Positions 53,599 through 61,846 of a DNA stretch of 64,000 bases are shown here, one piece after another (within the stretch, counting starts at the first letter, position 1; every line of letters begins with the position of its first letter). Location: contig CAYWLQ010000004.1 of NCBI GenBank assembly GCA_964458775.1, positions 1 through 64,000 of the forward strand. The letters are read 5' to 3'. The notes beneath the pieces are model-generated. The model saw only the letters and a list, made by a program, of their open reading frames with translations, had not been told where the DNA came from and did not search any database. The stretch is from CAYWLQ01 sp964458775. Lineage in GTDB: Bacteria; Myxococcota_A; Polyangia; JAAYKL01. The position numbers and the translations under genes were made by a program.

Positions 53599-54282
53599 TC
53601 ATTGACGAGAACCGAAGATAGCTGTTCCAACTCTAACAATTGTTGAACCCTCCTCAATTGCCTGCTCAAAACTGTCGCTCATACCCATAGATAACATTGG
53701 AAGACGAGTAGCCCCACCATGACAGTCTCTGATTTGCCTGAGTTTTTTAAAATACTTTCTGGATTCTTCGGGTTCAATATCCCAAGGAGGTATTATCATC
53801 AAACCTTTTAGCTGAAGATGAGAAGCACCTTCTATTGCTTGAAGCACCGATTCTACCGACTCAGCAGCGACACCTGACTTTTGGGATTCATTTCCGATAT
53901 TGATTTGAACCAAGCATTCTATACAGTGTTGATTCTTTGCTGCTGAAATTTCCAATTCTTTTACCAGATCAATTGAATCAACAGTTTCTAAGACAGCATT
54001 TGCTCCGATTATATACTTAATTTTATTCTTTTGGAGATTACCGATGTAGTGCCATACAATATCTTTAAGATCAGCAAGATCTAGGCTTTTATCCCTCAGA
54101 TGTTGAGCATAGTTTTCTGCAAAATGACGCTGACCGGCAACATAGGCATCGCGTATAGCATTTGAAGAATGAAATTTAGATACCGCAACCAATGTAATTT
54201 CTTTGGGATCTCTATTTGCGCGCAGAGCCGCTGCCTCAATGCGTTTTCTAATATCTCCTAGATTTTTCGCAACAGTACTCAT
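53599..54282 (-). CDS. YggS/PLPBP family pyridoxal phosphate homeostasis protein
   Basis: A 227-residue TIM-barrel PLP protein. VAVSKFHSSNAIRDAY holds the PLP Lys, followed by FAENYAQ, WHYIGNLQKNK, QINIGNESQKSGV and LSMGMSDSFEQAIEEGST. These proteins buffer pyridoxal phosphate rather than catalyse. ATG overlaps the maf stop by one base, so the two are coupled. Length is normal. Confidence 0.95.
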   Translation of the reverse strand: MSTVAKNLGDIRKRIEAAALRANRDPKEITLVAVSKFHSSNAIRDAYVAGQRHFAENYAQHLRDKSLDLADLKDIVWHYIGNLQKNKIKYIIGANAVLETVDSIDLVKELEISAAKNQHCIECLVQINIGNESQKSGVAAESVESVLQAIEGASHLQLKGLMIIPPWDIEPEESRKYFKKLRQIRDCHGGATRLPMLSMGMSDSFEQAIEEGSTIVRVGTAIFGSRQ

Positions 54283-54896
54283 TACAATGGGAAATCCGGC
54301 AAAGCTCCTATTTCAATTAGATCTCTCACTACCAGAGAGACCGGTAAGCCGACAACATTGAAGTAATTTCCTTCTATTCTATCTACTAGAAAGGTTCCAT
54401 AACCTTGTACGGCATAAGCACCGGCCTTATCCATACCTTCTTTGGTCATAGCATAGCGTTCTATTTGTGTTTCCGTAAGAGTGTGGAAAGTTACTTTTGT
54501 TTCACAATAACAAACCAAGGGCGGTCTTCCGGTTTTTGTAATAGCATATCCGGTAATTACTAAATGAGTTTTTCCGGCAAGCTGTCGAATCATGTTTTTT
54601 GCTTCAGAAAAATCTTTTGGTTTTAAAAGAACTTGGTCATCTAAAACGACAATAGTATCTGCACTTAAAATCCAAGGTGATTCGTTGTCCGCTTCCAGGC
54701 GAATTCTAACCTCTTCACCTTTCTCCTGAGCAGCGCGTTTTGCAAAATCTAAAGGGGACTCGTTAGCTTTTCTGACTTCATCTATATATGAAGGAACTTG
54801 AATGAACGGTATGTTCAAATCCTTGAGAAGCGTGTTCCTTCTTGGAGATGATGAAGCCAATACAATAGGTTCTATTAAAGATTTGTTTTTCATCAT
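54282..54896 (-). CDS. maf: Maf-like nucleoside triphosphate pyrophosphatase
   Basis: A 204-residue protein. LASSSPRRNTLL is the phosphate-binding opening; SADTIVVLDD carries the catalytic Asp, followed by PKDFSEAKNMIRQLAGKTHLVITGYA (cores given), YAVQGYGTFLVDRIEGNYFNVVGLP. Maf proteins hydrolyse modified or canonical pyrimidine nucleotides and slow septum formation. The ATG at 54896 is chosen over the upstream 54947, which lies inside the neighbouring gene. The ribosome site is weak. Confidence 0.93.
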   Translation of the reverse strand: MMKNKSLIEPIVLASSSPRRNTLLKDLNIPFIQVPSYIDEVRKANESPLDFAKRAAQEKGEEVRIRLEADNESPWILSADTIVVLDDQVLLKPKDFSEAKNMIRQLAGKTHLVITGYAITKTGRPPLVCYCETKVTFHTLTETQIERYAMTKEGMDKAGAYAVQGYGTFLVDRIEGNYFNVVGLPVSLVVRDLIEIGALPDFPL

Positions 54897-54909
54897 GATA
54901 ATATTTCTT

Positions 54910-56637
54910 CTATTGAGAATCGGATATAGTTTTAACTGCTCTGTCACTTGAAACTATATATGCAATTCCTACAAAAAAAAGAACTCCCAAGATCAAAGCA
55001 AGAAGAATGGCTGCCCACATATGTTTATTTTCTTTGTGAGCAGGAGGTTGTGAATTTGGCAACAGACCGCTTATAGCGATCATTTGTGACTCAACTAACA
55101 ATTTACTGGAGAGATCATTTTCAATTCCTGAAGATATGTCACGAGAAGAAACGGGTTTTCTTCTTTTACTAGAATGAAACAATAATTCAGGTTCTACTAC
55201 TTCAGTTGTACTGGATCTTGTTTCACTATTAATGTCCTTGTCTTCTGTCGAAGCTACACTGCTTGAATTATTTGGTTTTTCAAGCTGAAGACGTAAAGGT
55301 CGACATTTAGCAGGTACTATACGTTCAGGAGCAACATCCTGAAGATGATAAGCTCCCTTAGCCGGCTTGCTTATACTTGATGGAGATTTTACTTCCACTA
55401 TTGGAGACTGTGAAGCAGGCATTGAGCTTCTTATTGTTTTGGGAGCAAACGGATTATCTATAAGCGCTTTCAAAAGATGCACAACACTTGTTATTGAAGC
55501 ATTTTCAGAGGCAGTACGATTTACATTTGTCGGGTTTTCAACAAAGCGAACCGCTCCGCATCTAAATAGAGTATGAATGATACGTTCAATTTCAAAAAGA
55601 TCATTCTTGGCACCAAAGAACTGTCGAAATCGATTTAAATCTGCACCTTTAGCAATCTCTGCCGCTATATCTATTGCATATGATGATACAGTTTCAGATG
55701 CAGTGCGCAAAAAGTTCGGCCTTACGGATATGTGAGATTCCAACTGCTTAAAATCTTTAGTGCTTCGTCCGAAAAGGCGTGAAAAATTTTTGGTAATACG
55801 GTTAATGATTTCTTCGGTATCAAATGATTTCCGATTTACGAACTCTTTTTTCTTTTCTGCAAAAGTCCATTTGCCGGAGTCACACAACATTAACTGCATT
55901 ATTGCATCTATGTCCTCATCCGCTTCACCGTCTATACCTTTCCGATATGCCGAAGTTATTTTTCCGTCTGACAAATCAACAGTGAACATGTTCCACGTAT
56001 CGTTAACAGACAGAGAACCGCTAAGTTTTGCTGATGACAACACACGTAACAAAACGGCAGGCCCGGTCATTTCAACTCGATCACTAAGCGGACGCCTTGC
56101 CAATATACGTTCCTCAAGAACTCGAACAGGAGCCAGAAGCTCCTCAAGCTGATTTAGAACGTCATCAAGTAATACTCTTCCTTCATCTTCAGATGTTTCT
56201 TCCCACCAACGAAGTAAAATCACCGAACTCCATCTCAAAAGAGGATGTCGTCTCAAGTTCTGTATAAAGGCAAACCCCTCTTCACCAGGACGAACGAAAT
56301 CAGAAATAACAGCATCAGGCAAAAATTTTGCTGCTTGAGTATATCCGCTGACCGAATGATCGCCCACAGCAACTTTTGCACCAAGCGCTCTAAGATCAAC
56401 CGCTAAGGCATCCACTTTTATAGGATCGCTGTCAATAACCAAAAGACGCAATCCATTGACTCGAAATTTTGCAGGAGATGTAGGAGGAAGCGAAGGTCGA
56501 ATTTTAATTAAACGCTCTTGTTCCTTTTTTGGTTTTTCCGGAATTTCAATTACGCCGGACAAATCCTCCCAAGAGTCTTCGCCTAAGGATTTTTTTGGTT
56601 TGTAAGGAGAATAACTGATTTTATTCCGGTCATTCAT
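54910..56637 (-). CDS. Receiver/DUF4388-like regulator with C-terminal TM segment
   Basis: A 575-residue protein. It has a receiver-like domain (about 62-180; VIDSDP acidic pair, VISDFVRPGEE with candidate Asp113), a PATAN/DUF4388-type region (about 195-280; LLRVLSSAKLSGSLSVND, the typical L-x-L-S-x-x-SG-x-L block), a poorly conserved helical part, a long disordered linker (about 385-535) and one TM helix near the C-terminus (about 540-563). Such proteins link gliding, polarity or development pathways in myxobacteria. The ATG at 56637 is chosen; the longer 56682 start has no support. It is upstream of maf by 13 bp. Confidence 0.65.
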   Translation of the reverse strand: MNDRNKISYSPYKPKKSLGEDSWEDLSGVIEIPEKPKKEQERLIKIRPSLPPTSPAKFRVNGLRLLVIDSDPIKVDALAVDLRALGAKVAVGDHSVSGYTQAAKFLPDAVISDFVRPGEEGFAFIQNLRRHPLLRWSSVILLRWWEETSEDEGRVLLDDVLNQLEELLAPVRVLEERILARRPLSDRVEMTGPAVLLRVLSSAKLSGSLSVNDTWNMFTVDLSDGKITSAYRKGIDGEADEDIDAIMQLMLCDSGKWTFAEKKKEFVNRKSFDTEEIINRITKNFSRLFGRSTKDFKQLESHISVRPNFLRTASETVSSYAIDIAAEIAKGADLNRFRQFFGAKNDLFEIERIIHTLFRCGAVRFVENPTNVNRTASENASITSVVHLLKALIDNPFAPKTIRSSMPASQSPIVEVKSPSSISKPAKGAYHLQDVAPERIVPAKCRPLRLQLEKPNNSSSVASTEDKDINSETRSSTTEVVEPELLFHSSKRRKPVSSRDISSGIENDLSSKLLVESQMIAISGLLPNSQPPAHKENKHMWAAILLALILGVLFFVGIAYIVSSDRAVKTISDSQ

Positions 56638-56837
56638 AATCGTTTTACCAAAATAGCATAGTTTTCTAGTTATTTCGAGCAAAATGGCCTGTCATTAATG
56701 AACGGCCGTTATTATTTACATCCAAAAATATTGACGTTTTTTGTTTGATGTCAAAACATAAACTGGCAGTTTTCCATCGAGTCGCATTTTTAGCGTTATA
56801 AATTCTATGGTAATAATTGCTGTTGTGAGGTGATACC

Positions 56838-58289
56838 ATGGAAGACAATGTAAGTACTGAGAAAATTGATAGCCGACATGGTCAAGTTTCTGAACAAACA
56901 TGGTCTTACCTTGTCGAACACGGTATGGTTGAGGCGTTATTTGACCTTCTAGATGACGGAATTATTGTTCATGATGAACATAGAAATATTCTTTTAATAA
57001 ATACAGCAGCCGAAGCGTTAACCGGTTTATCAAGAAAAGAAATATTAGGGCATGATTGTCACAGCTTGTTTCCCAAAACCGGCTTATGCGGTGCAGCCTG
57101 CGCCTTTAAAAATGAGAAAGAAATAAAAAACGAAGAACGCGAACATGAAGTGTATTTTCATCGTTCTGACGGAGAAACAAGATATGTTCGTATCAAATCT
57201 GTACCGATTTTCTTGGACAACAAGCACAGAGGTGTACTTGCAGTGGTAAGGGACATTTCAGAGGTAGAAGACCTGAAATTTCGAAGAACCCATCATACAA
57301 AGTTTCATGGAATGATAGGAACATCTCACAGTATGTTGCAAGTGTTTGAAACAATTAGATCTGTAGGACCTTCTGATTATCCGGTTCTAATCATGGGAGA
57401 AAGCGGAACCGGCAAAGAGCTGGCCGCTGCAGCCATTCATCAAGAAAGCAGAAGAAAAGCCGGACCTTTTGTACCGGTTAATTGCGGTGCTTTACCGGAG
57501 AATATTCTTGAAAGCGAGTTATTTGGGCATGTTAGGGGTGCGTTTACCGGCGCAATTAGAGATAAAAAAGGTAGATTTGAACTTGCTGACGGAGGAACAA
57601 TTTTTTTGGACGAAGTGGGAGAATTGCCGCTTCATATGCAAACCAAACTTTTGCGCGTACTTCAGGAAAGCAGTTTTGAGCGCGTTGGAGGAGAAAGATC
57701 TGTTAAAGTTGATATTAGGGTGGTTGCCGCTACCAATCGAGATCTTCGAGAAATGGTTGCAAGAGGTGCGTTTAGAGAAGATTTGTTTTATAGGCTATGC
57801 GTGGTCCCTGTTGAGTTACCCCCTCTAAGACAACGTATTGAGGACATTCCACATATTATTGCGGATATTTTGGATAATGTTAACACGGAAACGGGCAAGC
57901 AAATAGGTTCGGTTTCAGACGGTGCTATAAAGTTGTTGCTTGCACATTCATGGAGAGGAAATGTTCGAGAGCTTATAAACGCTCTACAATATGCTTCTGT
58001 AATATGCAAAGGAACAGTTATATTAGAAGAAAATCTACCATATGAAATACGCTTTCCTAATTCTGATTCTTACCTTCCGCCGTCCGGTTTGAATGACAGA
58101 AACGTATTTAAATCAAGTACTGCAGCAAATACTTCTGTCTTTGATGGAAGAAAGCGTTTAACAGTCCAAAATGTTCAAGATGCATTGACACAAACCGGCG
58201 GAAATCGGCTTAGAGCAGCAAAACTACTAGGAATAGGTCGCGCAACCCTTTATAGATTTCTTTCGGAACACAAAGCCCACATATTATAA
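56838..58289 (+). CDS. PAS-containing sigma-54-dependent transcriptional activator
   Basis: A 483-residue single-chain activator. A PAS domain (about 30-140) has three cysteines in HDCHSLFPKTGLCGAACAF (Cys74, Cys84, Cys88), a pattern common in deltaproteobacterial activators and possibly a redox or metal site. The AAA+ domain has GESGTGKE (about 190-197), intact GAFTGA and FLDEVGELP; a Fis HTH with LRAAKLLGIGRATLYR ends the protein. It lacks a receiver, so the PAS domain probably controls it. Divergent from the DUF4388 regulator. Target promoters are unknown. Confidence 0.92.
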   Translation: MEDNVSTEKIDSRHGQVSEQTWSYLVEHGMVEALFDLLDDGIIVHDEHRNILLINTAAEALTGLSRKEILGHDCHSLFPKTGLCGAACAFKNEKEIKNEEREHEVYFHRSDGETRYVRIKSVPIFLDNKHRGVLAVVRDISEVEDLKFRRTHHTKFHGMIGTSHSMLQVFETIRSVGPSDYPVLIMGESGTGKELAAAAIHQESRRKAGPFVPVNCGALPENILESELFGHVRGAFTGAIRDKKGRFELADGGTIFLDEVGELPLHMQTKLLRVLQESSFERVGGERSVKVDIRVVAATNRDLREMVARGAFREDLFYRLCVVPVELPPLRQRIEDIPHIIADILDNVNTETGKQIGSVSDGAIKLLLAHSWRGNVRELINALQYASVICKGTVILEENLPYEIRFPNSDSYLPPSGLNDRNVFKSSTAANTSVFDGRKRLTVQNVQDALTQTGGNRLRAAKLLGIGRATLYRFLSEHKAHIL

Positions 58290-58508
58290 TAATTGCCAAT
58301 TATACCGTATTATCATTAATTAATAACGCATGCCTCGATTAGCACTCATGATGGGTGATTGGTATAATACAAATATTTTTATTTAATTTTTATGGGAAAG
58401 TTTTACCCTTTCAGAACACATAATAAACTAGTGATGTTTATAATTGAGAAATGAACTTTATAAATCAATTAAGACCGACTTTATATTTTTTACGAAAGGT
58501 CATCTACA

Positions 58509-61500
58509 ATGAATATTAAAGAAGCAAAAATTAGACTAAACAAAAATGAACTATTTCTACGATTTTTATGTGCAGTTTTTTTGTTAGGACTTGCAGCGAC
58601 AATGTCGTGTGAAGGAGACGGACCTAAAATCGGAAAAGACGGTTCAGATGCTGATGCAGATAGTGATTCGGACATTGATGCAGATGCAGATTCGGATATT
58701 GATGTAGATACGAATAACATTCCAGGCGATACCGACAATAACGGTTCTGATACTGCTATTTGTGTGGGATTGGAGGCAATAGGTGATCCAAGATGTAGAA
58801 TGGAACCTTCCGGCCCGGCCTGCGGAGATGCGGAGATTAATCAAGAAAGTGAGGAATGTGACGACGGAAACACACTTCCAGGTGACGGTTGCAACGGAAT
58901 TTGCAGAGTCGAACCAAACTGGGTTTGTCCTAAACCCGGTGAAAAATGTACCCTGCTTATTATTTGCGGTAACGGAAAAATAGAACCGGGTGAGGTATGT
59001 GATGACGGAAATAATATTGATGATGACGGTTGCAACAATAAGTGTGAGCAGAGCCCCAATTATATTTGCCCAAGGCCTAATGAGGCTTGTCAAAGAGTGG
59101 TGGTGTGCAACGACGGACGAATTGGGGGTGATGAAACCTGTGAAGACGGTAACACAATTTCCGGAGACGGTTGTGATGAGAATTGCCACAGAGAAGACGG
59201 TTGGATATGTTTAATTCCGGGGCAAAAATGTGTTCCCAGAAATGTTTGCGGTGACAGCATTCTAAGCGCCGCTGACGGAGAAAAATGTGATGACGGCAAT
59301 ACAAGAGACGGTGATGGGTGTGCCGGAGATTGCAAGAGTATCGAATCAGGTTATGTTTGTCCTGAAGCCGGAAAACAATGTGTTAACACAACAGTATGCG
59401 GTGACGGCAGAGTTTCAGGATCGGAAACCTGCGATGATGCTAATGATGATCCGGCCGACGGATGTGATAACTGTGCATTACAGCCCGGCTATGAATGCCC
59501 TTTCCCCGGCGCCAAATGTCTTGCCAAATGCGGAGACGGAATAATATTGCTCAATGAAGAGTGTGACGACGGAAATACTCAGGACGGCGACGGATGTACA
59601 AGTACCTGCGAATGGGAAGACGGCTTTATCTGTACCGGCACACCTCCTAACTATGTGTGCCGAGAAACAGTTTGCGGAGACTCCAAAGTGGAAGGTACGG
59701 AGGCATGTGACGACGGAAATAACAACATGGGAGACGGATGTACTCCATTCTGCGATAAAGAACCTATCTGTAATGGAGGTGCTTGCACTTCAACTTGCGG
59801 TGACAGTCTTTTGCTTACCAGCATGGGGGAAGAATGTGATGACGGTAATGCTCGTGACGGAGACGGTTGCTCTTCCAGTTGCAAAATAGAACCCGGATTT
59901 CAATGTGTACAACCGCCTATTGGCGATAAAATGACTATTCCGTTAGTAGTTAGAGACTTTCCGGGCACTCACGCAGACTTTGAGAACGGGGTTACAGGCT
60001 CTGTTGATGCAACATTAGGTTTAGTAAAGGATACATTGGATGCTGACGGTAAACCGGTATTTGCCGGCGCAAACTCTACAGGACATATTGCAAGTGCAGC
60101 TTCTTTTGCTGAATGGTTTAGGGATGCTTCATCCAATACAACCGTTGTAACTTCACTGACGCTCTATGATAACGGCAACGGTGGTTATGTTAACCGATGG
60201 GGACCTGACGGTGAGCCTTTTGCTTATTACACTGATGCAGTATGGTGCGGAAACGGAGGAGCCGGTTGTACTGAATGTACGGAAGATCAATATGATGTTT
60301 GCTTAGACCCATGCACATATTGGGGTAACGGCAATACTTCGGCTTGTGGAGTTCAGGCAGTTTACATGGAGGGAAATCCTGTTTTCTTTCCCGCTGACGG
60401 TATAGCCGGTGCAACTCCTTTGTCTATAGCTCAAATACCGCCGCCTTATGCTGACAGTTGGCCTGCTGAGTTTCCGGATCTTGATGTGGCGGACCAGCCT
60501 AAGCATAATTTCGCCTTTACCAGTGAAGTCAGATATTGGTTTCAGTATAATTCTGCACAAACCTACACACTTGACTTCTTGGGGGATGATGATGTTTGGG
60601 TTTTCCTAAACAATAAGTTGGCTGTTGATCTAGGAGGTATTCATACTCCTGTAGCCGGTAACCTAACAATTGCCGGTTTGGCAGACGGTACAGCCTACGG
60701 AATGGAAGACGGCAAGGTTTACGAAATAGTGGTTTTCCAAGCTGAGCGTCAAACCACTTGCTCCTCCTATCAGCTAACTCTTAGCGGTTTTAATGCTGCA
60801 GAAACAAAATGCGGACCTATTTGCGGTGATGCCGTAATGTCTCCGGGAGAACAATGTGATAACGGAGATGCTGAAAACACCGGAGGTTACGGCAAGTGTC
60901 AACCTGATTGTACGAGAGGACCTTATTGCGGTGACGGCAAAGTTCAAAATGATATTGATTCGGTAACCGGTGAACCGTACGAGCAATGTGACGACGGTGT
61001 GAACGTAAGCCCTTATAGCATAGATATGACCTCAGGCTGCTCTCCCGGATGCATCCAGCCTCCATATTGCGGTGACGGTATTGTTCAGGGAGCGTTTGGA
61101 GAGACCTGTGATGACGGAGTAAATGACGGTTCTTATGGCGGATGTTCAAGCACTTGCGGATATGCCGCATGGTGCGGAGACGGAATTAAACAAGAGGCCT
61201 TTGGAGAAGAATGCGACGACGGTTTGAATGACGGAACCTATAATACATGTTCTCCGGGATGCAAAGCTCCTCCTCGTTGCGGTGACGGCATACTTCAAAT
61301 AGAATGGGGTGAGCAATGTGAAATAGGAGAAGCAAACTGCAGCGACAAATGCAATTGGCTGGGAGTTTGCGGCGACGGTTCTGTTGATGACGGAGAAGAA
61401 TGTGATGATGGAGTCAACGACGGCGGTTACGGAGAATGTGCTCCGGAATGCAAACTAGGTCCATATTGCGGTGACGGAGCAGTTGAAACATCTATTAATC

Positions 61501-61709
61501 CGGCCACGAGCAATCCTTACGAACTCTGTGATGATAGAAATAACAAAGGCGGCTATGGAGAATGTGCTCCGGGATGTGTACTTGGACCGAGATGCGGAGA
61601 CGGAATCCCTCAGCCGGGATATGAAGAATGTGATGAAGGTGAAAAAAACGGAACTTCGCAATCCCTTTGTACCTCTGCTTGCAAGGAAATATTAATCATT
61701 CCTATTTGA
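58509..61709 (+). CDS. DUF4215-repeat/fibro-slime lipoprotein, first copy
   Basis: A 1066-residue surface lipoprotein. Signal peptide ends TMSC (Cys34); an Asp/Ser/Ala spacer follows (about 45-82). Residues of about 105-475 hold roughly nine DUF4215 repeats of the form CGDG-x5-EECDDGN-x3-GDGC-x3-C. Residues of about 480-770 form a fibro-slime domain (DFPGTHADFENG, SLTLYDNGNGGYVNRWG, FTSEVRYWFQY, GDDDVWVFLNNKLAVDLGGIH), related to PA14. Residues of about 775-1060 hold more CGDG-type repeats of a slightly different pattern. Likely calcium-stabilised adhesin or matrix protein. The next gene is its paralogue. Confidence 0.9.
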   Translation: MNIKEAKIRLNKNELFLRFLCAVFLLGLAATMSCEGDGPKIGKDGSDADADSDSDIDADADSDIDVDTNNIPGDTDNNGSDTAICVGLEAIGDPRCRMEPSGPACGDAEINQESEECDDGNTLPGDGCNGICRVEPNWVCPKPGEKCTLLIICGNGKIEPGEVCDDGNNIDDDGCNNKCEQSPNYICPRPNEACQRVVVCNDGRIGGDETCEDGNTISGDGCDENCHREDGWICLIPGQKCVPRNVCGDSILSAADGEKCDDGNTRDGDGCAGDCKSIESGYVCPEAGKQCVNTTVCGDGRVSGSETCDDANDDPADGCDNCALQPGYECPFPGAKCLAKCGDGIILLNEECDDGNTQDGDGCTSTCEWEDGFICTGTPPNYVCRETVCGDSKVEGTEACDDGNNNMGDGCTPFCDKEPICNGGACTSTCGDSLLLTSMGEECDDGNARDGDGCSSSCKIEPGFQCVQPPIGDKMTIPLVVRDFPGTHADFENGVTGSVDATLGLVKDTLDADGKPVFAGANSTGHIASAASFAEWFRDASSNTTVVTSLTLYDNGNGGYVNRWGPDGEPFAYYTDAVWCGNGGAGCTECTEDQYDVCLDPCTYWGNGNTSACGVQAVYMEGNPVFFPADGIAGATPLSIAQIPPPYADSWPAEFPDLDVADQPKHNFAFTSEVRYWFQYNSAQTYTLDFLGDDDVWVFLNNKLAVDLGGIHTPVAGNLTIAGLADGTAYGMEDGKVYEIVVFQAERQTTCSSYQLTLSGFNAAETKCGPICGDAVMSPGEQCDNGDAENTGGYGKCQPDCTRGPYCGDGKVQNDIDSVTGEPYEQCDDGVNVSPYSIDMTSGCSPGCIQPPYCGDGIVQGAFGETCDDGVNDGSYGGCSSTCGYAAWCGDGIKQEAFGEECDDGLNDGTYNTCSPGCKAPPRCGDGILQIEWGEQCEIGEANCSDKCNWLGVCGDGSVDDGEECDDGVNDGGYGECAPECKLGPYCGDGAVETSINPATSNPYELCDDRNNKGGYGECAPGCVLGPRCGDGIPQPGYEECDEGEKNGTSQSLCTSACKEILIIPI

Positions 61710-61846
61710 CATCGACTTGATCCTGTTTTTAGTTTAATTGAAATATTCTATTTCATTTGAGAGGCTTCCTAATCTCTGCTACCTTTTATTAATAGAGGAC
61801 TTTTTGTTTAGAATTAACTTGTTTATTAGAATGAAGGATTGAAATC

